In this document: positions 1 to 6,797 of the stretch, piece after piece
How positions within the stretch are numbered: the stretch's first letter is position 1
How the letters are laid out: every line of letters begins with the position of its first letter
The notes under the pieces: model-generated
Seen by the model: the letters and a program-made list of their open reading frames with translations, nothing else
What the model was told of the DNA's origin: nothing
The model's database searches: none
From: Blastocatellia bacterium
GTDB taxonomy: Bacteria; Acidobacteriota; Blastocatellia; Pyrinomonadales; Pyrinomonadaceae
DNA: 9,826 bases
Direction: 5' to 3'
Assembly: GCA_003175865.1 (NCBI GenBank)
Contig: PSRF01000371.1
Location: 1 to 9,826, forward strand
Translations under genes and position numbers: made by a program

Positions 1-323
1 GCCATGCGATGTTCCAACTCATGCATCTCGTGTTCGATCTGCTGGAGTCGTCCGAATGCTGCCAATGCTGATTCATGGACCGTCGAACCCGCCTCAAAGT
101 GCACGTGCTGGTTCAACAAACCAAGTCGAACATTTCGTGCTCGAACTACGTCTCCTCGGTCAGCAGTTTCTTCACCGCTTACCAGGCGAAAGACCGTGCT
201 CTTGCCCGCACCGTTGCGTCCAACGAGGCCTACGTGTTCGCCAGCGTTAATCTGAAACGTAGTTCCGCGCAAGACGTCCTGCACGCCGTAAGATTTTTGT
301 ACGTCTGAAAATCTGAAGAGCAT
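1..323 (-). CDS. ABC-F family ATP-binding protein, N-terminal fragment
   Basis: The open frame starts at ATG 323-321 and runs off the left edge after 107 codons. The visible part is the start of the first nucleotide-binding domain. The Walker A motif GRNGAGKST lies at residues 35-43, followed by a Q-loop region (LLNQ, residues 69-72). A charged, coiled-coil-like stretch rich in Glu, His and Leu begins near residue 93. The protein starts directly with the ATPase domain and has no membrane segment. The spacing from Walker A to the Q-loop and the LLNQ form resemble soluble ABC-F proteins (Uup/EttA/YheS type), which bind ribosomes or help resolve stalled translation. The second ATPase domain and the linker that define ABC-F lie outside the window, so the subfamily is inferred and another cytoplasmic ABC ATPase is possible. 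The ribosome binding site is weak, and a hairpin lies 20 bases upstream of the start. Confidence 0.82.
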   Translation of the reverse strand, partial: MLFRFSDVQKSYGVQDVLRGTTFQINAGEHVGLVGRNGAGKSTVFRLVSGEETADRGDVVRARNVRLGLLNQHVHFEAGSTVHESALAAFGRLQQIEHEMHELEHRM

Positions 324-343
324 TTATTCAGCTTCTAAAACCA

Positions 344-380
344 AGCGGGTGGGGAGTTCAATAACTCTCCCACACCCGCT
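344..380 (-). terminator. GC-rich hairpin between foldase gene and ABC-F gene
   Basis: An imperfect inverted repeat pairs AGCGGGTG (344-351) with CACCCGCT (373-380), then GGGAG (352-356) with CTCCC (367-371), around a short A/T-rich loop. On the minus strand it is followed by TTGGTTTTAG, which is only a weak U-tract. It lies 21 bases after the foldase stop and 20 bases before the ABC-F start. It could be an intrinsic terminator for the foldase gene, or a leader hairpin controlling the ABC-F gene. Confidence 0.55.
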
Positions 381-401
381 CGTGATTCGCGTGCGCTGGC
401 G

Positions 402-1589
402 CTACTTCGGCGAGCCAGCTGGTTTCGCAGTTGAAGGTGAACTCGCCGGCGTTGGGGTTGATGACTGCGGCGTCGCTGCAGAGGACTGAGTTGCCGCAGG
501 TTGACTGGGTGCCACACCTGGACCAGCTGGCCTTAAACCGAGGTTACTAGGATTGCTCAACATATTTACCGCAAGGTTGTTAACAACCTTTGCTTCGTTC
601 ATTGCCACTTCTAAAAGTGCGCCATTGAGAAGCTGCTTGCGTTGGTCCGTGAGAATCTGGGCTATTCGCTGTCGCACACCCTGACTCTCCAGAGTCAGAT
701 TTTCACTCTGCAAACGTTTATCCTCAAGTTTGAAAATGTACCACTTACCATTGAACTGCTTGGGTTGCGTATACTCGCCGATCTGCATTGGACCAAAGAA
801 GCTCGCGATGAGGTCTGCGGGAAAATTGTTGTTCTTAAGATCCTGTTCGGTCGCAAAACCAATGTCACCACCGTTGCGCAGTGAAGCTACATCTTCGCTC
901 TTTGCACGAGCGACGGTAGCGAAGTCAGTCTTGCCTTGTAACTGCGTATAGATGTTATCGATCTTTGTCTTTGCATCTGCTTCAGTCTTTGCGTCATCCT
1001 GGATTCCGGTTGAGCTGTTGTCGGCCGGGTCAACCATGATCATGCCGAGCGCCACACCGCGAGCGTTAACGAACTGCTGCCTGTTTGTGTTGTAGTACTC
1101 TTCCACCTCTCTATCGCTGATTGTTATCTTGCCGGCGTACTTATCCTGTAGCTTACTGATCGCCAAATCTTTCCGCGTCTCCTCGCGGTATCCTTCGGGC
1201 GTCAGGTTCTGCTCTTTCAATGTTTTTGCAAAATCCTCGGCGGTCATTCCACCTTGGGTTCGCTGTTGATTGATGACGTTGTCGATCTCGTCTTCGGTCG
1301 GTAACAACTTTTCTCGTTGGGCCCGCTGAAACAGCACCTCGCGCTGAATCAAATTTCCGAGCACGGTGAGTCGCATCTGTGCCAGCTGCAATTGCGAGAG
1401 CTCTGATTGCTTACCGCCTGTCTGTTGGCTGACTCCGCGTTCCACCTCGGACATCATGACTCTCTGGCCATTCACAGTAGCGGCAACCTGGTTTTCGTTA
1501 GTAGTGCTGCCGCCGGAAGCACAACCCACAAAAAGGCCCGCGACTATCAAAATGCTGGTTAAAAGAAATGGCGTAACAAATTTGCGCAC
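402..1589 (-). CDS. SurA/PrsA-like peptidyl-prolyl isomerase family lipoprotein
   Basis: A 395-residue exported foldase or chaperone. The chosen start is GTG 1589-1587, because a full AAAGGAG site sits 10 bases upstream and the protein then opens with a classic lipoprotein signal: basic VRKF, a hydrophobic run, and a lipobox ending LFVGC with Cys23. An in-frame ATG at 1646 would put 19 odd residues in front and has no ribosome binding site. Residues about 33-150 look like a SurA N-terminal chaperone domain (VNGQRVMMSEVE, NLIQREVLFQRA, then a helical TEDEI segment). Residues about 175-292 look like a parvulin domain, with FATVARAKSEDVASLRNGGDIGF and GEYTQPKQFNGKWYIFKL. Histidines usual in the first and last strands of parvulins are not seen, so catalysis is doubtful. 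The last ~40 residues are a low-complexity Ser/Thr/Pro/Ala tail. The likely role is folding of envelope proteins at a membrane. The family call is firm; substrate and membrane side are not known. Confidence 0.87.
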   Translation of the reverse strand: MRKFVTPFLLTSILIVAGLFVGCASGGSTTNENQVAATVNGQRVMMSEVERGVSQQTGGKQSELSQLQLAQMRLTVLGNLIQREVLFQRAQREKLLPTEDEIDNVINQQRTQGGMTAEDFAKTLKEQNLTPEGYREETRKDLAISKLQDKYAGKITISDREVEEYYNTNRQQFVNARGVALGMIMVDPADNSSTGIQDDAKTEADAKTKIDNIYTQLQGKTDFATVARAKSEDVASLRNGGDIGFATEQDLKNNNFPADLIASFFGPMQIGEYTQPKQFNGKWYIFKLEDKRLQSENLTLESQGVRQRIAQILTDQRKQLLNGALLEVAMNEAKVVNNLAVNMLSNPSNLGLRPAGPGVAPSQPAATQSSAATPQSSTPTPASSPSTAKPAGSPK

Positions 1590-1599
1590 TTGGAATTTA

Positions 1600-1606
1600 C
1601 TCCTTT
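1600..1606 (-). promoter_or_regulatory. Shine-Dalgarno that sets the foldase start
   Basis: AAAGGAG on the minus strand lies 10 bases upstream of GTG 1589. No comparable site precedes the upstream ATG at 1646. This decides for the GTG start and a normal lipoprotein signal peptide. Confidence 0.7.
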
Positions 1607-1635
1607 GAGTGTTTACTTCGCTCAAGCAGCGTAGC

Positions 1636-1665
1636 TTGACCTTCATGAAAACTGTCTGTTATAAA
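1636..1665 (+). promoter_or_regulatory. Predicted sigma-70-type promoter of rpmB
   Basis: TTGACC (1636-1641) and TATAAA (1660-1665) are separated by 18 bases, giving five of six matches to each consensus hexamer. The expected transcription start is near 1672, leaving a leader of about 84 bases before rpmB. The -10 box overlaps the opposite-facing -10 of the foldase gene. Confidence 0.6.
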
Positions 1666-1686
1666 ACTGGGTTCCAGCTATGGCAG
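1658..1686 (-). promoter_or_regulatory. Predicted promoter of the foldase gene
   Basis: On the minus strand CTGCCA (1681-1686) and TATAAC (1658-1663) are 17 bases apart. The -10 is good (five of six) and the -35 is moderate (four of six). Transcription would start near 1651. That leaves almost no leader for an ATG at 1646 and about 62 bases for the GTG at 1589, which independently supports the GTG start. Confidence 0.45.
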
Positions 1687-1711
1687 ATTTCGCCACCGTG
1701 TACTGCTGGAA
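1672..1711 (+). promoter_or_regulatory. rpmB: Stem-loop at the predicted 5' end of the rpmB mRNA
   Basis: TTCCAGC (1672-1678) pairs perfectly with GCTGGAA (1705-1711). Inside it TGGC (1681-1684) pairs with GCCA (1692-1695). The stem begins where the predicted promoter would start transcription and ends 28 bases before the GGAGG site. It could stabilise the 5' end or form a ribosomal-protein autoregulatory leader. I do not recognise it as a named RNA family. Confidence 0.4.
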
Positions 1712-1755
1712 GAACTTGTTTAGAGAACTAGAAATACTCGGAGGTTGCAAAACTA

Positions 1756-1950
1756 ATGGCCAAGCGTTGTGAAGTTTGTGGCAAAGGCCCTCAATTCGGC
1801 AATAATGTCTCCCACGCAAATAATCGAACGCCCCGAAGATTTAACCCAAATCTTCAGTCGATTCGCGTTCAACAGCCACAAGGTGGGGCGCGTCGAATGA
1901 AGGTCTGCACCGCGTGCATCAAAGCCGGCAAAGTCGCCAAAGCCGCTTAG
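1756..1950 (+). CDS. rpmB: 50S ribosomal protein L28
   Basis: A 64-residue protein that matches L28 along its length: [23 protein letters not shown], then the [14 protein letters not shown] block and a basic C-terminus. Cys5/Cys8 and Cys51/Cys54 form two CxxC pairs, so this is the zinc-binding (C+) form. L28 is a small component of the large ribosomal subunit. The start is well set: GGAGG at 1740-1744 lies 11 bases before the ATG. The gene stands alone rather than next to rpmG (L33), with its own predicted promoter and a strong terminator hairpin downstream. It is the only plus-strand gene in the window. Confidence 0.97.
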   Translation: MAKRCEVCGKGPQFGNNVSHANNRTPRRFNPNLQSIRVQQPQGGARRMKVCTACIKAGKVAKAA

Positions 1951-1980
1951 CAACCCGAGATTTAAGTTTTCAAAATCCTG

Positions 1981-2004
1981 CAACCGGCACGCTTGTGCCG
2001 GTTG
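1981..2004 (+). terminator. Bidirectional intrinsic terminator between rpmB and ridA
   Basis: A perfect 10-base-pair stem, CAACCGGCAC (1981-1990) with GTGCCGGTTG (1995-2004), closes a GCTT tetraloop and is followed by TTTGCT on the plus strand. It lies 30 bases after the rpmB stop and 8 bases after the ridA stop on the other strand. On the minus strand the T-run (ATTTTG) is a few bases further away. It probably ends both convergent transcripts, rpmB more surely. Confidence 0.8.
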
Positions 2005-2012
2005 TTTGCTGT

Positions 2013-2393
2013 CTACGAAAGCAACGCAATAGCTTCAATCTCAACTCGCGCGTTCCTTGGCAGACCTGCCGCCGCAACCGTTGCGCGAGCTGGTGGTTCA
2101 CCTACAAAAAATCTCGCGTAGACCTCATTCATAGCGGAAAAGTCATTCATATCGGCCAGGAACACAGTCGTCTTCACTACTTGGCTCAAATCGCTCCCCG
2201 CAGCTGCCAAAACAGCTGCAACATTTTTAAGGACCCGCTCTGTTTGTTCCGCGACACCACCGTTGACGAACTCTCCCGTTTTGGGATCAATTGGAATTTG
2301 TCCGCTGACGAAAACAAAGTCACCTGCCTTAATTGCCTGTGAATACGGTCCAATGGCAGCCGGAGCATCTGCCGTCTGTACTTTGACTCTCAC
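2013..2393 (-). CDS. ridA: RidA family reactive imine/enamine deaminase
   Basis: A 126-residue protein of the YjgF/YER057c/UK114 family. It hydrolyses reactive 2-aminoacrylate and related enamine/imine intermediates released by PLP enzymes, in the cytosol, usually as a homotrimer. Family signatures are AIGPYSQAI (13-21), [13 protein letters not shown], and [23 protein letters not shown]. These contain Arg103 (equivalent to the substrate-binding Arg105 of enteric RidA), Tyr17 and Glu120. The length is typical. The start is GTG, with GAGG 11 bases upstream (2405-2408); an ATG overlapping that site is out of frame. The gene lies 87 bases after rel on the same strand and has a good promoter of its own in that gap, so it may be transcribed alone or by readthrough from rel. 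Confidence 0.95.
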   Translation of the reverse strand: MRVKVQTADAPAAIGPYSQAIKAGDFVFVSGQIPIDPKTGEFVNGGVAEQTERVLKNVAAVLAAAGSDLSQVVKTTVFLADMNDFSAMNEVYARFFVGEPPARATVAAAGLPRNARVEIEAIALLS

Positions 2394-2436
2394 GGTAGCG
2401 AACGCCTCATTTTTCTATGTCTAAAACAAAGGCGGG

Positions 2437-2465
2437 ATTCTAGCAGAAGGTCTCAGGTAGGGCAA
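2437..2465 (-). promoter_or_regulatory. Predicted promoter of ridA
   Basis: On the minus strand TTGCCC (2460-2465) and TAGAAT (2437-2442) are exactly 17 bases apart, and TG occurs one base before the -10 (extended -10, TGCTAGAAT). Transcription should start near 2430, giving a leader of about 37 bases. Confidence 0.6.
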
Positions 2466-2480
2466 AGACAGCGTTAACCA

Positions 2481-4667
2481 TTACGCAACGCCCTGCATCC
2501 TCTCCACGTCAAGCACACCAGGAACGCCCTTGATTGAGCCGATTACCTTATCCAAGTGCTTCACGTCAAACACCTCGACAGTTACTTCAATATGACCACG
2601 CTCATCGGAGGCAACGGAGGCACGGGCGTCACGTATGCCGGTCTTCATATCAGAAATCGCTCCAGTGATACCCGCGATCATTCCGGTCCGATTCTCAGTA
2701 ATCGCGAGTAGCTTGACCGCATAAGCGGTCTTCTCAGGACGACCAGCCCATTCAACCTCAACAATACGTTCGCGGTTAACCATCAAGGAGTTCACGTTCT
2801 TGCAACGCTTGGTATGCACCGCGACTCCCTTGCCTCGCGTGATGTAACCAATAATGTCTTCGCCGTGAAGAGGGTTGCAACAACGAGCTCGTGTAACCAT
2901 CAAATCATCAACGCCGCGAACCACTATTGAATCATCACCCAGGCGAATCAGACGCTTGACGGCACGAACACCACTGCGAAGTCGCGATTCCTTTTGTTTG
3001 TCGAGTTGTTCGAACTGCTCCGGTCCTAAATACTTCGCAATTACATTACGTGGTACCAACTTGCCGTAACCTATCGCGGCAAGCAGATCGTCAACTCGTC
3101 CGTAGCCATACTCACTCGCCACACGACCCATATCTTTGTCACCATCACTAAGAATTTTCTTGGGTGACAGTTGAAATCTTGCTGCTTCTTTTTCAAAAAG
3201 CTTGCGACCAATTTCAATCGATTCAGCACGTTGCTGCTCTGCTACCCAGTGACGAACACGGTTTCGTGCGCGTGAGGTAACGATGAAGTTGAGCCAGTCT
3301 CGTGACGGATGAGAGTTGGACGTGGTGATGATCTCAACAACGTCTCCATTTTGGATCTGAGTACGAAGTGGCACCATGCGCCCATTGATTCGAGCGCCAG
3401 TACAAGTGTTTCCAACTTCGGAGTGGATCATGTAAGCAAAATCTACGGGAGTGGCACCTCGCGGTAGTTGAATCACCTTTCCCATTGGAGTGAAGGCATA
3501 AACGTCCTTGGGATAGAGATCAAGTTTGAGAGAGTCGAGGAAATCTTTCGAATCTTTAACTTCCTGAGTCCACTCAACCAAAGACCGCAGCGCTTGAAAC
3601 GCCTTGTCGTCATCGCGAGCACCGCGTTTACCTTCCTTGTATTTCCAATGCGCAGCGACACCTTCCTCAGCGACGTGATGCATCTCTTCGGTACGGATTT
3701 GAACCTCAAAAGATTGGCCGTTTGATCCGATAACAGACGTGTGAAGCGACTGGTACAAATTGTCTCGCGGCGTCGCGATCCAATCCTTGATGCGACCTGG
3801 GACGGGTTTCCAATTGTTGTGAACCACTCCGAGTGCGGCGTAACAGTGCCGCACTTCGTTAGGTGTAATGATTCTTGCAGCCACCAAGTCATAGACTTGA
3901 TGTAAACCGATTCGTTGTCGTCGCAGTTTTTTCCATATCGAATACAGGCGCTTGACCCGGCCTTCTACGCTTTCAAACGGAACTTCAGCTTCATTCATCT
4001 TCTCCTGGATACGCCCAGTGACATCAGTTAGAAACGCCTCGTTCTCTGGTCTGCGCTTTTCGAGCTGCTCAGCCAACTCGCGATACTCGTCGGTATGCAA
4101 GTGACGGAAGGCTAGATCCTCTAATTCTCCACGAAGTTTACCCATGCCCAAGCGGTGAGCAATTGGGGCAAAGATATCCATGGTCTCTTCCGCAATGCGC
4201 TTTCGCTTCTCGGGACTTAGATATTGGAGCGTCCGCATGTTGTGCAGTCGGTCTGCTAGTTTGACCAACACAACACGCACGTCATCAACCATCGCGAGCA
4301 ACATTTTGCGGACGTTTTCAGCTTGCTGGTCCTCTCTTGAGATATTGCTGATTTGGGCAATTTTCGTCAGGCCGTCGACAAGATGCGTAATCTCTTCACC
4401 AAAATAGTCTCGGATTGTATCGAGATCCACGAGAGTGTCTTCAACAACGTCATGAAGAAGGCCCGTCGCCACTGAGACTTCATCGAGTTTCATGTCCGCG
4501 AGGATGTTTGCGACTTCCAGTGGATGTACAAGGTACGACTCACCGGATGCGCGTTTCTGCCCTTTATGTTCTTTAGCCGAGAACAGGTAGGCACGCCTCA
4601 ATAGATCGAGATCCGCTTGAGCGTGATTACTGGCGACCTTATCGACGATGTCTTCGATGCGAATCAT
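2481..4667 (-). CDS. rel: Bifunctional (p)ppGpp synthetase/hydrolase (RSH)
   Basis: A full-length 728-residue RelA/SpoT homologue, the stringent-response enzyme that makes (p)ppGpp from ATP and GDP/GTP and also degrades it. The HD hydrolase domain keeps its metal and catalytic residues: His48 (HPLEVA), His72-Asp73 and Glu76-Asp77 (HDVVEDT), Asp139 (LADRLHNMRTL). The synthetase domain keeps Asp260 (QVYDLVAARI), the YQSLHT block (305-310), Glu321 (EVQIRT), and RIKD at 292-295. RIKD is the basic RxKD form found in bifunctional enzymes, as opposed to the acidic form of enteric RelA. A TGS domain follows at about 387-447, a Cys/His region (Cys596, Cys597, His619, Cys622) next, and a C-terminal ACT domain at about 648-725. 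All parts look intact, so both activities are expected. The ATG start (4667) lacks a clear Shine-Dalgarno. It has its own extended -10 promoter. Confidence 0.96.
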   Translation of the reverse strand: MIRIEDIVDKVASNHAQADLDLLRRAYLFSAKEHKGQKRASGESYLVHPLEVANILADMKLDEVSVATGLLHDVVEDTLVDLDTIRDYFGEEITHLVDGLTKIAQISNISREDQQAENVRKMLLAMVDDVRVVLVKLADRLHNMRTLQYLSPEKRKRIAEETMDIFAPIAHRLGMGKLRGELEDLAFRHLHTDEYRELAEQLEKRRPENEAFLTDVTGRIQEKMNEAEVPFESVEGRVKRLYSIWKKLRRQRIGLHQVYDLVAARIITPNEVRHCYAALGVVHNNWKPVPGRIKDWIATPRDNLYQSLHTSVIGSNGQSFEVQIRTEEMHHVAEEGVAAHWKYKEGKRGARDDDKAFQALRSLVEWTQEVKDSKDFLDSLKLDLYPKDVYAFTPMGKVIQLPRGATPVDFAYMIHSEVGNTCTGARINGRMVPLRTQIQNGDVVEIITTSNSHPSRDWLNFIVTSRARNRVRHWVAEQQRAESIEIGRKLFEKEAARFQLSPKKILSDGDKDMGRVASEYGYGRVDDLLAAIGYGKLVPRNVIAKYLGPEQFEQLDKQKESRLRSGVRAVKRLIRLGDDSIVVRGVDDLMVTRARCCNPLHGEDIIGYITRGKGVAVHTKRCKNVNSLMVNRERIVEVEWAGRPEKTAYAVKLLAITENRTGMIAGITGAISDMKTGIRDARASVASDERGHIEVTVEVFDVKHLDKVIGSIKGVPGVLDVERMQGVA

Positions 4668-4701
4668 ACGAGAGTTCTGGAGCGGGGAAGACCTGTATCC
4701 T

Positions 4702-4710
4702 AGTATAACA
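4702..4710 (-). promoter_or_regulatory. Extended -10 promoter of rel
   Basis: TGTTATACT on the minus strand is an extended -10 (TG, one base, TATACT), about 35 bases before the rel ATG. No recognisable -35 is present, as is common for extended -10 promoters. Its first bases lie in the U-tract of the terminator of the upstream operon. Confidence 0.5.
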
Positions 4711-4711
4711 A

Positions 4712-4749
4712 AAGGTGATGTTACGACTCGAAAGCCGTCACATCACCTT
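4712..4749 (-). terminator. Intrinsic terminator of the tonB-exb-TPR operon
   Basis: On the minus strand AAGGTGATGT (4740-4749) pairs perfectly with ACATCACCTT (4712-4721). After one mismatch the stem continues with ACGGC against GTCGT (one G-U pair), around a small loop. The stem is followed by TTTTGTTATA. It lies 25 bases after the stop of the TPR lipoprotein gene and ahead of the rel promoter. Confidence 0.8.
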
Positions 4750-4774
4750 CTTAAAAACGAAACTAGTTGTAGGG

Positions 4775-5632
4775 TTAGCCTTTGGGTGGAGACGCTGCTT
4801 GACGTGCAGCTTCTTCTTCCTTGCGCTTGGAGTTTGCCGCACTCAACTCCGTCGTTCGCTTCAAAGCGACTTCATACTGTTTTTGGAGGTCAGCTTTCTG
4901 ATCTGTCTTGCCATCCATTTCAGCTAACTTTGAAGCTTCGAGCAGGAGGTTGGTCTTGTATGACCATGCCGACTCGTTGTTCGGATCAAATTTGATCGCA
5001 TTCTCAGCCTCAGAAAGACCCTGTTTCACGCACATCTGTGCGGCGTCGAAGTCTTTCTGATCTTTGGGCTTCTTATAGGAGACAGTTGCCTTATTGTTTG
5101 AGGGGTCAACGGTCGTAATCTTGTTTGTTGGAAGCTCGGTCATTTTGAAAGAGCAATCCCAGTCCTTACTTGCCAGGACTATGTAAGCCTCAGCTCGCTT
5201 TTCCGGTTCTGTGGAATCGTTAGCAGCTCGCGCGGTGATCCACTGTCGGAGTTTCGCTTCGTCCTTAATAGCTCCGTACAGATAAGCAATAGCCTTGTAA
5301 GCCTCTTCATCCTTCGGATTATTTGCAAGTATCTTTTGGTACGCGTCTATCGCGTCCTGTGCCTTCTTGATGTTCTCCGGGGACTGCACACCCGGACGAT
5401 ACTGCGCGTGTATCGTACGGGCTATGAACATGGGCGCCGTCTTGTTGTTAGGATCCAATTCAGCCGCACGCCTGGAATGTTGCTCTGCTTCGTCAAAGTG
5501 TCCTTCGCGATAAGCACGAGCCGCCTCATTGAGCTGATTCTTGGCTCTAATTCGATTGACAACTCCGCAACCGGAAGTGGTGGCAACGAGGATTGCTAAT
5601 ACAAGCGCAATCCTGGTCTGAGAGAGTTTCAT
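4775..5632 (-). CDS. TPR-repeat lipoprotein, last gene of the tonB-exb operon
   Basis: A 285-residue predicted lipoprotein. Its signal peptide (MKLSQTR plus a hydrophobic run) ends in ATTSGC with lipid-anchor Cys22. Tetratricopeptide-like helical pairs are visible at about 32-77 (EAARAYREGHFDEAEQHS, AELDPNN), 91-132 (AIDAYQKILANNPKDEEAY), and 196-262 (SEAENAIKFDPNNESAW). The last 20 residues are highly charged (KRKEEEAARQ). A less repetitive insert at about 155-195 contains Cys160. TPRs usually hold proteins together, so this may be a scaffold or accessory of the Ton machinery, but no specific function is recognised. GGAG lies 10 bases before the ATG. It follows exbD2 after 90 bases and precedes a terminator, so it belongs to the operon by position. 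Confidence 0.85.
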   Translation of the reverse strand: MKLSQTRIALVLAILVATTSGCGVVNRIRAKNQLNEAARAYREGHFDEAEQHSRRAAELDPNNKTAPMFIARTIHAQYRPGVQSPENIKKAQDAIDAYQKILANNPKDEEAYKAIAYLYGAIKDEAKLRQWITARAANDSTEPEKRAEAYIVLASKDWDCSFKMTELPTNKITTVDPSNNKATVSYKKPKDQKDFDAAQMCVKQGLSEAENAIKFDPNNESAWSYKTNLLLEASKLAEMDGKTDQKADLQKQYEVALKRTTELSAANSKRKEEEAARQAASPPKG

Positions 5633-5722
5633 TTATCCATGACTCCATTAAAAGCGAACAGACACCGGAAGATCGACCTGAGCGGAAGAATCTTGACGGC
5701 TTAACCTGATTCGCAGAATTTA

Positions 5723-6223
5723 TTAAGGCAGATCGTCTACCTGTAAACCTACTGGATTCGCGCCTGCACCCTTGATGGCATCAATGACTTTGACCACGTC
5801 CCCGTACTTTGCGGCTCTGGGGGCCTTGACGAAGACTGTCTTTTCAATGCGCTCTTCTTCGGGTAAATCCGTACGAGTCTCCATTCCGACTTTAAAGGCA
5901 CGTTGATCCTTACGATCCTTAAATACCTGAACAAGCTTTGTAGATAATGGTCCGGTATCGTTGACTGACCCCATATTATCCTGATTTAACTTGATTTGCA
6001 GATCAGGAGAAATGGAGACCACCAGCGTCAACGGATTTGGCTTCAACTTGCTTAAGTCTTCGTTAGGATCCCTCTGTGTTGGGATGTCAGCCTTAAACCT
6101 GCTGGGCTTCAGCGGAGTGACGACCATGAAAATGATCAACAACACCAGCAACACATCGATCAGCGGTGTCACGTTGATATACGGAACCGCAGTGCTTTTC
6201 GAACCACCACCACCCATTCCCAT
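5723..6223 (-). CDS. exbD: ExbD/TolR family protein, second copy
   Basis: A 166-residue stator-type protein with a short glycine-rich cytoplasmic start (MGMGGGG) and one membrane segment at about 20-38. Asp23 in TPLIDVLLVLL matches the proton-carrying aspartate of ExbD. The periplasmic domain ends with the family block YGDVVKVIDAIKGAGANPVGLQ (140-161). With ExbB it should form the proton-driven motor that energises TonB. It differs from exbD1 by a longer charged middle of the periplasmic domain (about 102-128, GMETRTDLPEEERIEK). AGGAG lies 8 bases before the ATG, and the gene begins 21 bases after exbD1, so the two are surely cotranscribed. TolR is a possible alternative name, but no tolB or pal is nearby. 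Confidence 0.92.
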   Translation of the reverse strand: MGMGGGGSKSTAVPYINVTPLIDVLLVLLIIFMVVTPLKPSRFKADIPTQRDPNEDLSKLKPNPLTLVVSISPDLQIKLNQDNMGSVNDTGPLSTKLVQVFKDRKDQRAFKVGMETRTDLPEEERIEKTVFVKAPRAAKYGDVVKVIDAIKGAGANPVGLQVDDLP

Positions 6224-6244
6224 TTATGTATCTCCTCTGCAGCA

Positions 6245-6709
<465 letters not shown>

Positions 6710-6740
6710 AACGATCTCCCTTCAGATAAAACCTGGGCTC

Positions 6741-6769
6741 GCACGCACGCTATGGACGGCGTGCGTTGC
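6741..6769 (-). promoter_or_regulatory. Intercistronic hairpin between exbB and exbD1
   Basis: ACGCACGC (6743-6750) and GCGTGCGT (6759-6766) form a perfect 8-base-pair stem with an 8-base loop, extended by two more pairs past a one-base bulge. On the minus strand a T-run (GGTTTTATC) follows about ten bases later. It could block exonuclease decay of the exbB message or partly terminate transcription. Confidence 0.5.
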
Positions 6770-6797
6770 TACCTTACAGGGTCAAACTTGAATTGAA

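Noticed and set aside
402..1646. Longer foldase reading from ATG 1646
   Set aside because: It has no Shine-Dalgarno, adds 19 residues before a normal lipoprotein signal, and would start about 5 bases from the predicted transcription start.
1914..2342. Plus-strand 142-residue open frame across the rpmB end and antisense to ridA
   Set aside because: It crosses a strong terminator hairpin and overlaps two well-supported genes; its composition is not protein-like.
3473..3892. Minus-strand 139-residue frame inside rel
   Set aside because: It is a shifted-frame shadow of the rel synthetase domain, which is intact in its own frame.
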